Shown here: one piece after another, positions 1 to 11,731 of the stretch | Layout: every line of letters starts with the position of its first letter | Numbering within the stretch: the stretch's first letter is position 1 | Assembly: GCF_003672135.1 (NCBI RefSeq) | Contig: NC_039518.1 | Location: 124,001-188,000 of the forward strand | Source: Ooceraea biroi | Lineage: Eukaryota > Arthropoda > Insecta > Hymenoptera > Formicidae | Length of the DNA stretch: 64,000 nucleotides | Reading direction: 5' to 3' | Notes under the pieces: generated by a model | The model's database searches: none | What the model was told of the DNA's origin: nothing | What the model saw: only the letters and a program-made list of their open reading frames with translations | Made by a program: the position numbers and the translations under genes

Positions 1-178
1 CGCGACAACATGTGGAGCGCGGATCACTATGTGAATTTTTATAATCGTTATTAACATGGCGATCTGTATCGCCAAGAAGTATCGAAATCTGTGGCAAGTG
101 CACAATAGCCCTGCTCCTCCAGAGAATGGAACATTTGTTACTCCAGGGTTTATCTATCATCCGGGAGTCCCCGATATA
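1..178. other. Unassigned sequence at the left edge
   Basis: AT-rich flank before the first foldback element. No open frame, RNA gene or repeat is recognised. Confidence 0.5.
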
Positions 179-947
179 CAGGGTGGCCCATTTTAATTTA
201 TACAGTCGATTTTTAAAAAAACTAAAAGAGATACGAAAAAATGTTTCAGACAGACATGTCACGATTTCGAGGGGGACATAAGATGATACCATTGGTTTGA
301 CCTTGAATAGTCGTTTGAAGGTCACGCGAAGATCACCTTCAATTTCTTAAATTGAAACCCCAACTTTTTATTGCAGATTCTTATTCTCCATCGAAAAGTA
401 AGTAACTTTTGTCTGAAACATTTTTCCGAAAAATGTCATCTTATATCCTTAAAACTCATCTTGAAGATCATTTTAAGGACATAAGATGACATTTTTCGGA
501 AAAATGTTTCAGACAAGAGTTGCATGTTTTCTCGCGTAGAATCCGAATCCGTAATAAAAAATACCATGTCTCATTAAAAAAAATTTCAGACCGGAAGTTA
601 GAATTCTGAAATTGTTTTTTTAATGAGACATGGTATTTTTTATTACGGATTCGGATTCTACGCGAGAAAACATGCAACTTTTGTCTGAAACATTTTTCCG
701 AAAAATGTTTCAGACAAAAGTTACTTACTTTTCGATGGAGAATAAGAATCTGCAATAAAAAGTTGGGGTTTCAATTTAAGAAATTGAAGGTGATCTTCGC
801 GTGACCTTCAAACGACTATTCAAGGTCAAACCAATGGTATTATCTTATGTCCCCCTCGAAATTGTGACATGTCTGTCTGAAACATTTTTTCGTATCTCTT
901 TTAGTTTTTTTAAAAATCGACTGTATAAATTTAAATGGGCCACCCTG
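179..947. mobile_element. Foldback element, CAGGGTGGCCC family, copy 1 (with nested palindrome)
   Basis: The left end reads CAGGGTGGCCCATTTTAATT and the right end is its reverse complement, with TA on both sides. The two arms pair over almost the whole element, so it can fold into one long hairpin. Shorter copies of about 580 bp lie at 23758-24344 and 26954-27532. This copy is longer because a second palindrome (about 517-690, with a TTCTCGCGTAGAATCC arm and its complement) sits at the centre. There is no transposase. TA duplication and a CAGGGTG end fit a Tc1/mariner-type MITE (inference). Confidence 0.85.
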
Positions 948-951
948 TATA

Positions 952-1787
952 CAGGGTGGCCCACATAACTCTTAACAGCTGAATATTTCGGAAACCATTT
1001 GTCAAAGCAAAAAGTTGTTCATGAGAAAGTTTTATGTATTCGAGGGGCCTTTCTAACTACATAAATATGAAGTTACCCCTTGCCCCCCTTAGAGGGGGGC
1101 AGGGGGTAACTTCACAATTTCAAACGGGACCCCCTATAAAATGTTAGATGGTTGGGTTCTACGGGTAAAAAAAAGTAAATTTTGTTAAAAACATTTTTTT
1201 GTCAGATGTTTCTGTTAAAAGATATGACGGTGTAAAGTTTCGAAGCTACAGGAAATGTGAGCGTCGCGTATCCTTGTCTTTCGTCGGTGATTCAAACATA
1301 AACATAAACATTCATATATTCATTGAGGTCAATTCAACTATTCATGAAAATCTTGTCAGTTGTAAGTTACTATTCAAACGCAGAGTGAAGCAAAGGATAC
1401 GCGACGCTTGCGCTTCAGTGACTTCCGAAATGTTAAAAAATGTTAGGAGTAATTTGTTGCTTCGAATAAATACATGTTTACAAGTCCATGGCGGACATTT
1501 TGAACATTTAATAAATTGAATAAATAAACAAATAGTGTGTTGTGATTTTGATTTCGTGTAGCTTCGAAACTTTACACCGTCATATCTTTTAACAGAAACA
1601 TCTGACAAAAAAATGTTTTTAACGAAATTTACTTGTTTTTACCCGTAGAACCCAACCATCTAACATTTTATAGGGGGCCCCGTTAGAAAGGCCCCTCGAA
1701 TACATAAAACTTTTTTATGAACAACTTTTTGATTTGACAAATAGTTTCCGAAATATTCAGCTGTTAAGAGTTATGTGGGCCACTCTG
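952..1787. mobile_element. Foldback element, CAGGGTGGCCCACATAACTC family
   Basis: The ends CAGGGTGGCCCACATAACTC and GAGTTATGTGGGCCACTCTG are inverted, with TA flanks. The arms pair through the interior: a segment near 1197-1245 (GTCAGATGTTTCTGTT...) is repeated inverted near 1557-1610, and GCGTCGCGTATCCTT near 1261 pairs with its complement near 1395. It abuts the previous element through a TATA, i.e. two adjacent TA duplications. It shares only the terminal CAGGGTGGCCC with that family, so it is a different family with the same terminal signal. No coding capacity. Confidence 0.8.
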
Positions 1788-1789
1788 TA

Positions 1790-3050
1790 TATAGGAAAAA
1801 TACGAGCCGGTTGGTGGATCATTAGACACATTCCAACATATGGCATCTAGCTGATACTTTTTTTCGCGCGATAAAGCGCGGTCTATCGCATACCATGCTA
1901 ATAATAAGGGCAAAAGAACGAGAAAAAGACACGTGGGAACGTAAATACCGCGGTCTTGGCACATTTCAGCGTTTCCTTTTATAACGAAACCGTCGGAATA
2001 ACAGTCTTTTGCTCGGGAAACGTACAGCGATAATGCCTTGCCCCTTGTTCATTGTATATCGTCACCTTCGCTTCGAGATGTAAAAAAATCTGGCTTTCGA
2101 AACCCATGTCGAAAGAAAGGGTCGAGTGATATTCTGAATCATAGCCGGCCGATATCCCGTGACTTGATCCGATCACGCATGTCTTCCCTCGAAATCTTCC
2201 ATCCGATCCGGTTCGCGCGTCTCGTCGCCGAAATGCGAAAGGAAAATCGCCGAGCGTGGAAATTAACTCTTTCGCACTTTGCGTTTGTCCATGATGACGC
2301 TTGTACGTAGAGGCAGCAGCTGAGATCGTAGAACAAAATCGCTTATCAGTAATTCGCGTGAGCACGATTTAACGCAAGACTAGGCAATTTCCGACAAGTT
2401 GATGTAATTTATCGTCGATGAAAACGCGAACGTAAGTGCGCGCAAGACCAACAGCAAGCGAGCAAGCTGGCAATTTTCTATCATTGGCGTGAGTTAACGG
2501 CTACTACGCTTCGATGGATCGACAGATTACACCGAGCACTAAGGATGCTGACCTCCGAACCGGGAGGTCCGACCGATTATGTCAGTCGTGGCTTGGACCC
2601 CGGTGACACTATTAGTCAAGCGACTGTGCGTTGTGTACCCTCGTTTCTCGGTTCGTTGATGCAACCGTATATAGAGGCTCGTTCGTATCGCCGAGCACAC
2701 CAATCGTGCGATTCTCCTCGGGGATGTCGGTTACGGAGCGCCGAAAAATTGGAATCCACTCCTCGCGCTCCTCCGCGGTCAGGAAACGCACGCGATGTGA
2801 TATTAAATTGCGCCTGAGATTCCATTCACATCGAGTTTCCATGGCAATTTAAATAGAACCAATTTTGCAGACGATGAACGCACACAGTTTCCACATCGGC
2901 GAAATGGATGCACGGCGGACATTCCTCAAATATTTTACGACATGTTCGATTAGAGGAGTCTTCCTTTCGCAATCGCAAGATTTCAATTGAAAGAAAATTA
3001 TCGAAAAATGGAATGCCAAACGCACGATCCCTTTTGCATCTTTACATTTC
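1790..3050. other. Unassigned, CpG-rich, no gene seen
   Basis: Mixed-composition sequence between elements. Open frames here are short, overlap on both strands and lack any recognisable domain. I see no tRNA, array or TIR pair. Confidence 0.5.
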
Positions 3051-3237
3051 TATTAGGTTGACCAAAAAGTAATTGCGTTTTTTTCCAATAGATGGACATA
3101 CATGTCTTGAAATGTAACTAACTTCATTCTAAACCGCAAATTCATTATGTAGCTTAACAACTCACAGTTCAAGCTTGTTTTACAAAAAGAAAGTACACGA
3201 TTTCGTTAACAATTGTTTGTTTGCCGTCGATTTCAAA

Positions 3238-4260
3238 ATGGAAAATCAAAAAGAACATTTTCTTCATATTTTGTTTTATTACTTCCGAAAAGAGAAAAAC
3301 GTTGTGCAAGCTCATAAAAAGTTATGTCATGTATATGGCGAAGATGCTTTAAAACTGCGGCAGTGTCAAAATTGGTTTACTAAATTTCGATCTGCAGATT
3401 TTAATGTGAAAGATACACCACGCTCGGGAAGGCCAATCGAAATTGATGATGACAAAATAAAGGCACTGATCGATTCCAATCGGCGTTTAACGACACGAGA
3501 GATTGCTGAGAATCTTAACATATCGAAATCGAGTGTTGAAAACCATTTAAAACGACTTGGATACATTAGTAAGCTCGATATTTCGGTACCACGTGAGCTC
3601 AAAGAAATTCATCTCATTAAGCGTATTGACATCTGCGATTCTCTTTTGAAACGTGAGGAAAATGATCGATTTTTGAAACGTATGATAACAGGCGACGAAA
3701 AATGGATCGTCTACAACAACGTCAAACGAAAAAGATCGTGGAGCAAGCGTGATGAACCTGCTGAAAGCACTTGAAAAGCAGATATTCACCAAAGAAAGAT
3801 TATGCTGTCAGTCTGGTGGGACTTTAAAGGTATTGTGTATTTCGAGCTGCTTGCAAGGAATCGAACCATTAGTTCAGACGTATACTGTCGTCAACTGGAT
3901 AAATTAAACGATGCCATCAAACAGAAACGTCGAGAATTGGTGAATCGCAAAGGTGTGTTTCACCATGATAACGCTAGACCACGTACAAGTTTGGTCACTC
4001 GTGAAAAATTGTTGCAGCTTGGATGGGACGTGTTACCACATCCACCATATTCGCCAGACCTGGCACCATCAGATTACCATTCGTTTGGTTCTTTGCAAAA
4101 CGCCTTGAATGGTAAAACCTTTACTGCTGATGAGGATATGAAATCGTTGTTGGAATTGATTTTTGCTGAAAAAGATAAGAACTTTTTTGAGCGCGGAATC
4201 ATGAAGTTGCCTGAAAAATGGCAAAAGATAATCAAACAAAATGGACAATATATTGTTTAA
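3238..4260 (+). pseudogene. Mariner transposase, mellifera-type, unit 1 of array 1 (one in-frame stop)
   Basis: A 341-codon frame opens at ATG 3238 and closes at TAA 4258-4260, broken only by TGA at 3772-3774 (codon 179). The order is: paired helix-turn-helix DNA-binding region (residues ~1-115, including GRPIEIDDD and TTREIAENLNISKSSVENH), linker VPREL, then the DD34D catalytic domain with TGDEKW (Asp ~153), HHDNARPR (Asp ~244) and YSPDLAPSD (Asp ~279). Length and motifs match mariner cut-and-paste transposases, which act on TA targets. The three catalytic aspartates are present, so the stop is the visible lesion; the linker has Ser where other units have Trp (ISVPREL versus IWVPREL). It is followed at once by the 3' TIR. 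Confidence 0.9.
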
Positions 4261-4339
4261 TAAAGTTTTTGTTTCCCATGAAAAATTCGCCTTTTATTTA
4301 TATTAAAAAAAACGCAATTACTTTTTGGCCAACCCAATA

Positions 4340-5365
4340 TATGGCGAAGATGCTTTAAAACTGCGGCAGTGTCAAAATTGGTTTACTAAATTTCGATCTG
4401 CAGATTTTAATGTGAAAGATGCACCACGCTCGGGAAGGCCAATCGAAATTGATGATGACAAAATAAAGGCACTGATCGATTCCAATCGGCGTTTAACGAC
4501 ACGAGAGATTGCTGAGAATCTTAACATATCGAAATCGAGTGTTGAAAACCATTTAAAACGACTTGGATACATTAGTAAGCTCGATATTTCGGTACCACGT
4601 GAGCTCAAAGAAATTCATCTCATTAAGCGTATTGACATCTGCGATTCTCTTTTGAAACGTGAGGAAAATGATCGATTTTTGAAACGTATGATAACAGGCG
4701 ACGAAAAATCGATCGTCTACAACAACGTCAAACGAAAAAGATCGTGGAGCAAGCGTGATGAACCTGCTGAAAGCACTTGAAAAGCAGATATTCACCAAAG
4801 AAAGATTATGCTGTCAGTCTGGTGGGACTTTAAAGGTATTGTGTATTTCGAGCTGCTTGCAAGGAATCGAACCATTAATTCAGACGTATACTGTCGTCAA
4901 CTGGATAAATTAAACGATGCCATCAAACAGAAACGTCGAGAATTGGTGAATCGCAAAGGTATTGTGTTTCACCATGATAACGCTAGACCACGTACAAGTT
5001 TGGTCACTCGTGAAAAATTGTTGCAGCTTGGATGGGACGTGTTACCACATCCACCATATTCGCCAGACCTGGCACCATCAGATTACCATTCGTTTGGTTC
5101 TTTGCAAAACGCCTTGAATGGTAAAACCTTTACTGCTGATGAGGATATGAAATCGTTGTTGGAATTGTTTTTTGCTGAAAAAGATAAGAACTTTTTTGAG
5201 CGCGGAATCATGAAGTTGCCTGAAAAATGGCAAAAGATAATCAAACAAAATGGACAATATTGTTTAATAAAGTTTTTGTTCCCCATGAAAAATTCGCCTT
5301 TTATTTATATTAAAAAAAACGCAATTACTTTTTGGCCAACGCAATATATGGCGAAGATGCTTTAA
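4340..5365 (+). pseudogene. Mariner transposase, array 1 unit 2 (5'-truncated)
   Basis: The frame begins inside the gene at the residues following 'VYGEDALKL', so the first helix-turn-helix portion and the 5' TIR are absent. It shares the TGA after PAEST (4778-4780) with unit 1 and has TGDEKS in place of TGDEKW next to the first catalytic Asp. It also has an extra residue at GIVFHHDN. A 2-bp loss in the terminal 'caatat' run removes the normal stop and lets the frame run through the TIR to 5365. It cannot encode a working transposase. Confidence 0.85.
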
Positions 5366-6276
5366 AGCTGCGGCAGTGTCAAAATTGGTTTACTAAATTT
5401 CGATCTGCAGATTTTAATGTGAAAGATGCACCACGCTCGGGAAGGCCAATCGAATTTGATGATGACAAAATAAAGGCACTGATCGATTCCAATCGGCGTT
5501 TAACGACCCGAGAGATTGCTGAGAATCTTAACATATCGAAATCGAGTGTTGAAAACCATTAAAAACGACTTGGATACATTAGTAAGCTCGATATTTGGGT
5601 ACCACGTGAGCTCAAAGACATTCATCTCATTAAGCGTATTGACATCTGCGATTCTCTTTTAAAACGTGAGGAAAATGATCCATTTTTGAAACGTATGATA
5701 ACAGACGACGAAAAATGGATCGTCTGCAACAACGTCAAACGAAAACGATCGTGGAGCAAGCGTGATGAACCTGCTCAAAACACTTCAAAAGCAGATATTC
5801 ACCAAAGAAAGATTATGCTGTCAGTCTGGTGGGACTTTAAACGTATTGTGTATTTCGAGCTGCTTGCAAGGAATCAAACCATTAATTCAGACGTATACTG
5901 TCGTCAACTGGATAAATTAAATGATGCCATCAAACAGAAACGTCGAGAATTGGTGAATCGCAAAGGTGTTGTGTTTCACCATGATAACGCTAGACCACGT
6001 ACAAGTTTGGTCACTCGTGAAAAATTGTTGCAGCTTGGATGGGACGTGTTACCACATCCACCATATTCGCCAGACCTGGCACCATCAGATTACCATTCGT
6101 TTCGTTCTTTGCAAAACGCCTTGAATGGTAAAACCTTTACTGCTGATGAGGATATGAAATCGTTGTTGGAATTGATTTTTGCTGAAAAAGATAAGAACTT
6201 TTTTGAGCGCGGAATCATGAAGTTGCCTGAAAAATGGCAAAAGATAATCAAACAAAATGGACAATATATTGTTTAA
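5347..6276 (+). pseudogene. Mariner transposase, array 1 unit 3 (5'-truncated, lacks the shared stop)
   Basis: Starts at the same truncation point as unit 2. This unit reads TCA where the other seven array units read TGA after the PAE/Q-T motif, so 5686-6276 is open across that site and carries all three catalytic aspartates (DDEKW, HHDNARPR, YSPDLAPSD). It has its own TAA stop (ending 5562) in the DNA-binding region (VENH*) and a TGDEKW to TDDEKW change. It therefore preserves the ancestral sense codon at one position while being dead at another. Confidence 0.85.
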
Positions 6277-6355
6277 TAAAGTTTTTGTTCCCCATGAAAA
6301 ATTCGCCTTTTATTTATATTAAAAAAAACGCAATTACTTTTTGGCCAACCCAATA

Positions 6356-8519
6356 TTTTACGTTGAAGTTAAGTGAGATGTAGCTTCAGCCTTGAATAAT
6401 AATTTAAAGCAATCCAAGCATCTGCCGACCGCTTTTTCATCGTCACAGCAGATCGATTTGCCTCTTTCCTGTGCCTCATAAGGTCTTCAAAAAGGGACGA
6501 AGGAAAAGTCACGTATCTCGTTCTATCTTCAAGATACATTTCGATTAAATCTCGACGGACGGTCATACATGCATTCAACATTCACTCGCTGCAAGAGGAA
6601 ATCGCCAAGTGGCCAAGCGAAGCCACTGCACTGACGATGGCACCGTCATTTCGGGAACTGGCGGTCCCCGAAGACCTCGATCCGGCTTTGCCAGCAGTTC
6701 GTCCGTCAAACAGATCTACATTAGTCCGGTCAGGGTCGCGATGAGAGACACCGAGTCGGGGCCGCTGCTCTCGTCCATCATGCGGAACACGAGGAATACA
6801 GGAAGATACAGGGAGACTCGGCAGACTCACCTGCGAGCGGATGTCCTTCATCCTGTCACGTCCGTCTGTCGTGTGGCCAGCCTCACAAATCGGTCGCTCC
6901 TACCCGAACCTGTTTTTGCTTGGCCACGGGACAGAGTGAGCACGAACACGTCCGCGACCGAGTGCTCGCACTAAATGACTAGGTGAGCTCGGAGTCCGAG
7001 CCGAGCCGATGACTCGGTTGGAGGCGAGGAGAGAGTCAGTGCTTTCGTCGTCGTCTCGCCGAACCTCTCGAGGAAGACGGACGGACGCGGCTTGGTTTCC
7101 CAAACACATGGAAATTTATTACCTGATGAGTCAAAGGACCCCGATGCGACGGCGTCCGGCGTCTTTATCTTGGAGTTGTTCGACGCCCGTGAGCGTCTCT
7201 ATCTTGCTGAGATAATGCTCCATTTTCTTGAGAATCCTAGAGAAGAATGCTAGGCGGCTGCGACTAATCGTCCGCATCGTTCTGGCCCGATGTTGACCAG
7301 CTGAGCCCAAATTCTGGAGCACTTTGGAATTTGCGTGGGAGAAGAATGGAGATGCGTGTTGAGGTCTTCTCTTTCTCTCTGGCTCCATTTTCGCTCCTTC
7401 TTCCTTCCGCTTTAATCTGTTTTGTTTATATTATTAAATACCTGAAATAGCTTTCATCTTGCTAATCCTTTTTGTTTCATATGAGAATTTGAAATCGTTA
7501 CCCGAAAATTGAGACTGAAATTATTTCGCGAAATAAAATAACTTCTCTGCGATTAAAAACATACGATGCATTCTTTATAAACTTTTATAATAATCAAATT
7601 ATCGAAACGACCAAGACGACATAATGTACGATAGACGAATGATACAACAAATTACTAAGATAAGATAATGCGTCTGATAATTAAAACGTCGGTATTTGCA
7701 CTGATCTTTTTTAATCTTAACAATAACATGCACGTTACGTAATTACACGCGCGCAAATATGTACTCTTATTATTCAATTACGGATCTCTGATCGTAACGC
7801 GAGTATCTCGAGCGTACGTCGCACGAATCCAATTACGCGAGTAAGTGAACGATTTCCATGGCGTAATAATTCAAATAACGTTAACGAACGTAACGTTCAT
7901 TATACGGTTCTTCGCTTGTTTCATAAACTTCTGCATATGCTTCGACGTTCTCTTCACTCGGTCGCTGACGCTCACGGTCAGTCGGACACTCGGCCATTCG
8001 TAACGAATGTCCAGGAAATAAAGTTGGAGAACCGATTTTTATCGGTCGGTTCAAAAGCAACGCACTCTCCAAAACTACATTAGCCCTTCGGGAAAAACGA
8101 TCGCATTGTGGGAAAACACGTGCCTTTCGTCGACTGGTCTCGTTCTCCGTTTTATCTTCGTGCACGGATATCTGCTTGATCTAAATCTAATTAGTAGCTT
8201 GCTTAACATTCCGTTATCTACCAAAAATATGCGACATGTGACATTGCTGTAACGTAGGAATTGTTTGTCACGTTTCACTGATAGGAAAAATATTTCCTAT
8301 CAGTGTTGGTTTTTAGAAATGAGAAAACAAGAGAAATTTTGAAAATTTCCTTAACGAATGGATGCATTATGCGTTTATAGGATGTTATTAATCCGTTTTG
8401 TTGTATTCTTCATCAAGGATGTATTTATAATGATTATCATGTATATTTTTAATTGCTGCTAACGGATTTTATCACTAAACTGAATTTATTACTGCGATAA
8501 CTTGCGCGCAATGTGCACA
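6356..8519. other. Unassigned, CpG-rich; weak exon-like signals only
   Basis: Mostly featureless. On the minus strand an ATG (6851) is followed seven codons later by a consensus donor (CAG/GTGAGT, exon edge at 6831). A segment at 7123-7236 is bracketed by a pyrimidine-rich TCTAG acceptor and a CAG/GTAATA donor. The second segment's open frame stops before its donor, and no protein family is recognised. From 7430 on the sequence is AT-rich with no signal except a hairpin at 8276-8305. Confidence 0.35.
8276..8305. repeat. Perfect 13-bp-stem hairpin
   Basis: CACTGATAGGAAA is followed by a 4-base loop and its exact complement. No U-run follows and no gene is adjacent, so no function is assigned. 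Confidence 0.7.
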
Positions 8520-9343
8520 CCCTCAGAAAGGATTTCTGATAACAAGACGAAAACTATTCTTGACTAATTTAATCGTATTACAAGTATAAAAAATATGAAA
8601 ATAAACAATTTTTAATTTAAATCGGTAATTTCTATTCTTCTCTCTCGAATTAAATAAGATTGTCTTACTGTCTTGAGACAAGAGTAACATGTACATATTT
8701 ATGCTTATATATTCTTGTATGTAGAATAATTTGATATTAGCGCCATTTTATAGTAGGCTTTGTCCATGTCGACGCATCATTTTCTCACGGTCGCTCGTCG
8801 ACTCGGCGCTTCTGCGTCCTTTATTCGGATAAAACGGCCAATATTTGTGTTGCAATCGAAAATCGGGAAAGATTTACAATGAATAAGTGCAATACTCTAC
8901 AAGAAATATTAAAAGATATGGAAATGTAAGTAAGTATATACAATATACTTACTTGAGAAATAAGATTCGAGATAAGACATTTCCATTGCACTTATTCATT
9001 GTAAATAACAGAAACACTTTCCCGGTTTTCGATTGCAACACATAAATATTGGCCGTTTTGTGCAGATTCTACAAATTCTCTTAGAAGAATAGAATAAGAT
9101 GTCTTTTAGATCTCACAATATTCTGAAATCAAGAATGTTTTGAACTTGCTACAAATTTTTATCTAAATCCTTCTGAGAAAATTAATGAGATAGCACCAAG
9201 ATTATTTCAATCTAGATTTTCGAATTTTCTATTCACGATTAAAATATGCTTCTTTTCAGTAATAAATATGATTGTCGTTATAGCGATCTTATTTTATGAT
9301 AGATTAAAGAGTAATAGCATTAAGTCCAGAAATCTTTTCTGTG
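8520..9343. mobile_element. Palindromic MITE-like element, CCCTCAGAAAGG family, copy 1
   Basis: About 0.83 kb that recurs almost unchanged at 9545-10382. The ends are loosely inverted (CCCTCAGAAAGG against AGAAATCTTTTCTGTGGG). The interior holds a strong palindrome: ACGGCCAATATTTGTGTTGC and TTACAATGAATAAGTGCA are repeated inverted around a GTAAGTATATACAATATACTTAC centre (8937-8953 region). This copy has lost a 'tgtttctgttat' block on the left arm that copy 2 keeps. No coding frame. Confidence 0.7.
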
Positions 9344-9544
9344 GGTGTAGCGAGAGGGTTGACAATCGTCGTGTACCAGTTATAAAAGACACTGGTCACG
9401 CAATCGCGTAAACTATGTCTAAACAAAACAGGAGGACAAAACAGTTTAATCAAACAAGCTTGGAGTTATGATCGATGCCAATGGTAAGTATGAAAATGGA
9501 AGGCCAAGTGATAATCAATGATTACATCGCGATTAATCCGTGCA

Positions 9545-10382
9545 CCCTCAGAAAGGATTTCTGATAACAAGACGAAAAATATTCTTGACTAATTTAATCG
9601 TATTACAAGTATAAAAAATATGAAAATAAACAATTTTTAATTTAAATCGGTAATTTCTATTCTTCTCTCTCGAATTAAATAAGATTGTCTTACTGTCTTG
9701 AGACAAGAGTAACATGTACATATTTATGCTTATATATTCTTGTATGTAGAATAATTTGATATTAGCGCCACTTTATAGTAGGCTTTGTCCATGTCGACGC
9801 ATCATTTTCTCACGGTCGCTCGTCGACTCGGCGCTTCTGCGTCCTTTATTCGGATAAAACGGCCAATATTTATGTGTTGCAATCGAAAATCGGGAAAGTG
9901 TTTCTGTTATTTACAATGAATAAGTGCAATACTCTACAAGAAATATTAAAAGATATGGAAATGTAAGTAAGTATATACAATATACTTACTTGAGAAATAA
10001 GATTCGAGATAAGACATTTCCATTGCACTTATTCATTGTAAATAACAGAAACACTTTCCCGGTTTTCGATTGCAACACATAAATATTGGCCGTTTTGTGC
10101 ATATTCTACAAATTCTCTTAGAAGAATAGAATAAGATGTCTTTTAGATCTCACAATATTCTGAAATCAAGAATATTTTGAACTTGCTAGAAATTTTTATC
10201 TAAATCCTTCTGAGAAAATTAATGAGATAGCACCAAGATTATTTGAATCTAGATTTTCGAATTTTCTATTCAAGATTAAAATATGCTTCTTTTCAATAAT
10301 AAATATGATTGTCGCTATAGCGATCGTATTTTATGATAGATTAAAGAGTAATAGCATTAAGTCCAGAAAGCTTTTCTGTGGA
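9545..10382. mobile_element. Palindromic MITE-like element, CCCTCAGAAAGG family, copy 2
   Basis: A second, more complete copy of the element at 8520-9343, in the same orientation and about 0.2 kb downstream. It is flanked on both sides by TGCA (9541-9544 and 10383-10386), a possible 4-bp target duplication. The central palindrome is intact. The superfamily is not recognised. Confidence 0.7.
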
Positions 10383-10386
10383 TGCA

Positions 10387-10980
10387 CCTTCGTTTGGACG
10401 ATCCTGTAGAAGTCGGACTAACGGCAAATAATTCTGCGCGCTTTGCTCGCGTGGGCCCGTAATTTACCCGAGTAAACGCAACACGGAATTTATTAAAGTC
10501 GAATTTCTCTAAATTCCGAAGGAAATTTTCTTCTCGGTAGAAAGTATTCCCCTGAATTTACGTCCTTGCGCGTGTTTAGCCTTCATAAATAATACACGTT
10601 CGGGTTGCTCTTCTTCTTCTCTCGGGTTTCCTCTTCTGATCCTCCTTTTGGCTCGCCTGCGGAGAAGAAGACCGCAGAAAAACAAAGAAACTAATAAATC
10701 ACTGAAACTTTGTGATCGCTTCTTGCGTTTTGTGTTAATCTTGTGTTGAGAGATCGAAAGATACGCAAACAACGTTGTAATAGATAGGATAACTGATGCA
10801 AAAATGAAATATCTCCCTTGCAGTACAGAATTACAGATAAAAAAATTTTGCTACGATAAAAATGAGAAGAAAGACCTTATAAGCTGTAAATCGTGTAACG
10901 TATTTGGACACGTATTTGACTAGTCAAACAAACCTACCTCCACTAATTAAACATAACATATCAATCTAATATAATATAAT
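10387..10980. other. Unassigned
   Basis: A short open frame on the minus strand (10509-10772) is rich in Arg/Lys and low in complexity, with no family match. Nothing else is seen. Confidence 0.4.
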
Positions 10981-11729
10981 TCCTCATAAATGAGGATCAA
11001 CTTGTTCTTCAAACAGATACATCGATGAAAATAAATAGTGACGTAAACTTATTTCAATGAAAACAAAGACCCTTTGAAGGCCATCTTAATAAGTTCACAG
11101 GATAAGATAAACATGAAAAGTAGTATCGATAGATAAGTCAATCGTGCAAGATGTATTCATTTGAAGAACAAGTCGACACGATGGAGAATGATCTCATTTA
11201 TGGAGAATGTCAAAAAAATTCTGTGAGAGCGCAAAATTTATACGCTGAACGATATCCTAATCGCACTCACCCTTCGCGTCGAACATTTAAAATCCTATTT
11301 ATTTTCATCGATGTATCCGTTGGAAGAACAAGTTGATCCTCATTTATGAGGAATGTCAAAATCAAAACATTCCGACAAAACATACTAATAAAGCGTCATT
11401 TCGTACATCTTTTAAACGTAAATTTCATTTAATATAAAAATGTATTTTTTATCGTTTTCATTTACATTTAATCTTGTTCAATAATTTTGTGTCATGAGTT
11501 CCGTACTTGTTTTAAGCTCCTCTATAAAATTATGGAAAAAAAACATACCGAACCTATTAAAAAAAATAAAGGTGACCTTGATATCTTCGAAGCGCCTCCA
11601 CCAGGACAAAAATTATTATCGCCATATGTTAGCCCCCTTCGTACCGTATAATTTTGATTACATAAATTTTCCTCTGGACCTTATAAATTAGAAGATATTT
11701 AAGGTGGTAATAGTTATTGCCCCACCCTG
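10981..11729. mobile_element. Foldback element, CAGGGYGGGGCAATAACTAT family, copy missing its left arm
   Basis: The right end (...TAATAGTTATTGCCCCACCCTG, then TA) and the central palindrome (CCTCATAAATGAGGATCAAC ... complement) match the fuller copy at 40270-41274. The left ~400 bp, which should pair with the right arm, is absent. It keeps a ~130-bp stretch of the right arm (11550-11685) that the other copy has deleted. Non-coding. Confidence 0.8.
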
Positions 11730-11731
11730 TA

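Larger units (their letters stand above)
3053..6353 (+). mobile_element. Mariner (mellifera-type) tandem array 1: one full unit plus two 5'-truncated units
   Basis: The block starts with the TIR TTAGGTTGACCAAAAAGTAA after TA (3051-3052) and ends with the complementary TTGGCCAACCCAA before TA (6354-6355). Unit 1 (3053-4337) is full length, about 1.285 kb. Units 2 (4340-) and 3 (5347-6353) each lack the first ~280 bp and begin at TATGGCGAAGATGC directly after a complete 3' TIR and a TA. The repeat period is about 1006 bp. The truncation point corresponds to the TA at 3332-3333 of the full unit, as expected if one copy inserted into another at that TA and the outer 5' part was then lost by recombination. 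The same junction recurs in the array at 12.6-17.9 kb. Confidence 0.92.

Noticed and set aside
468..755. 95-codon minus-strand frame
   Set aside because: It spans the central palindrome of a foldback element and reads the same sequence out and back.
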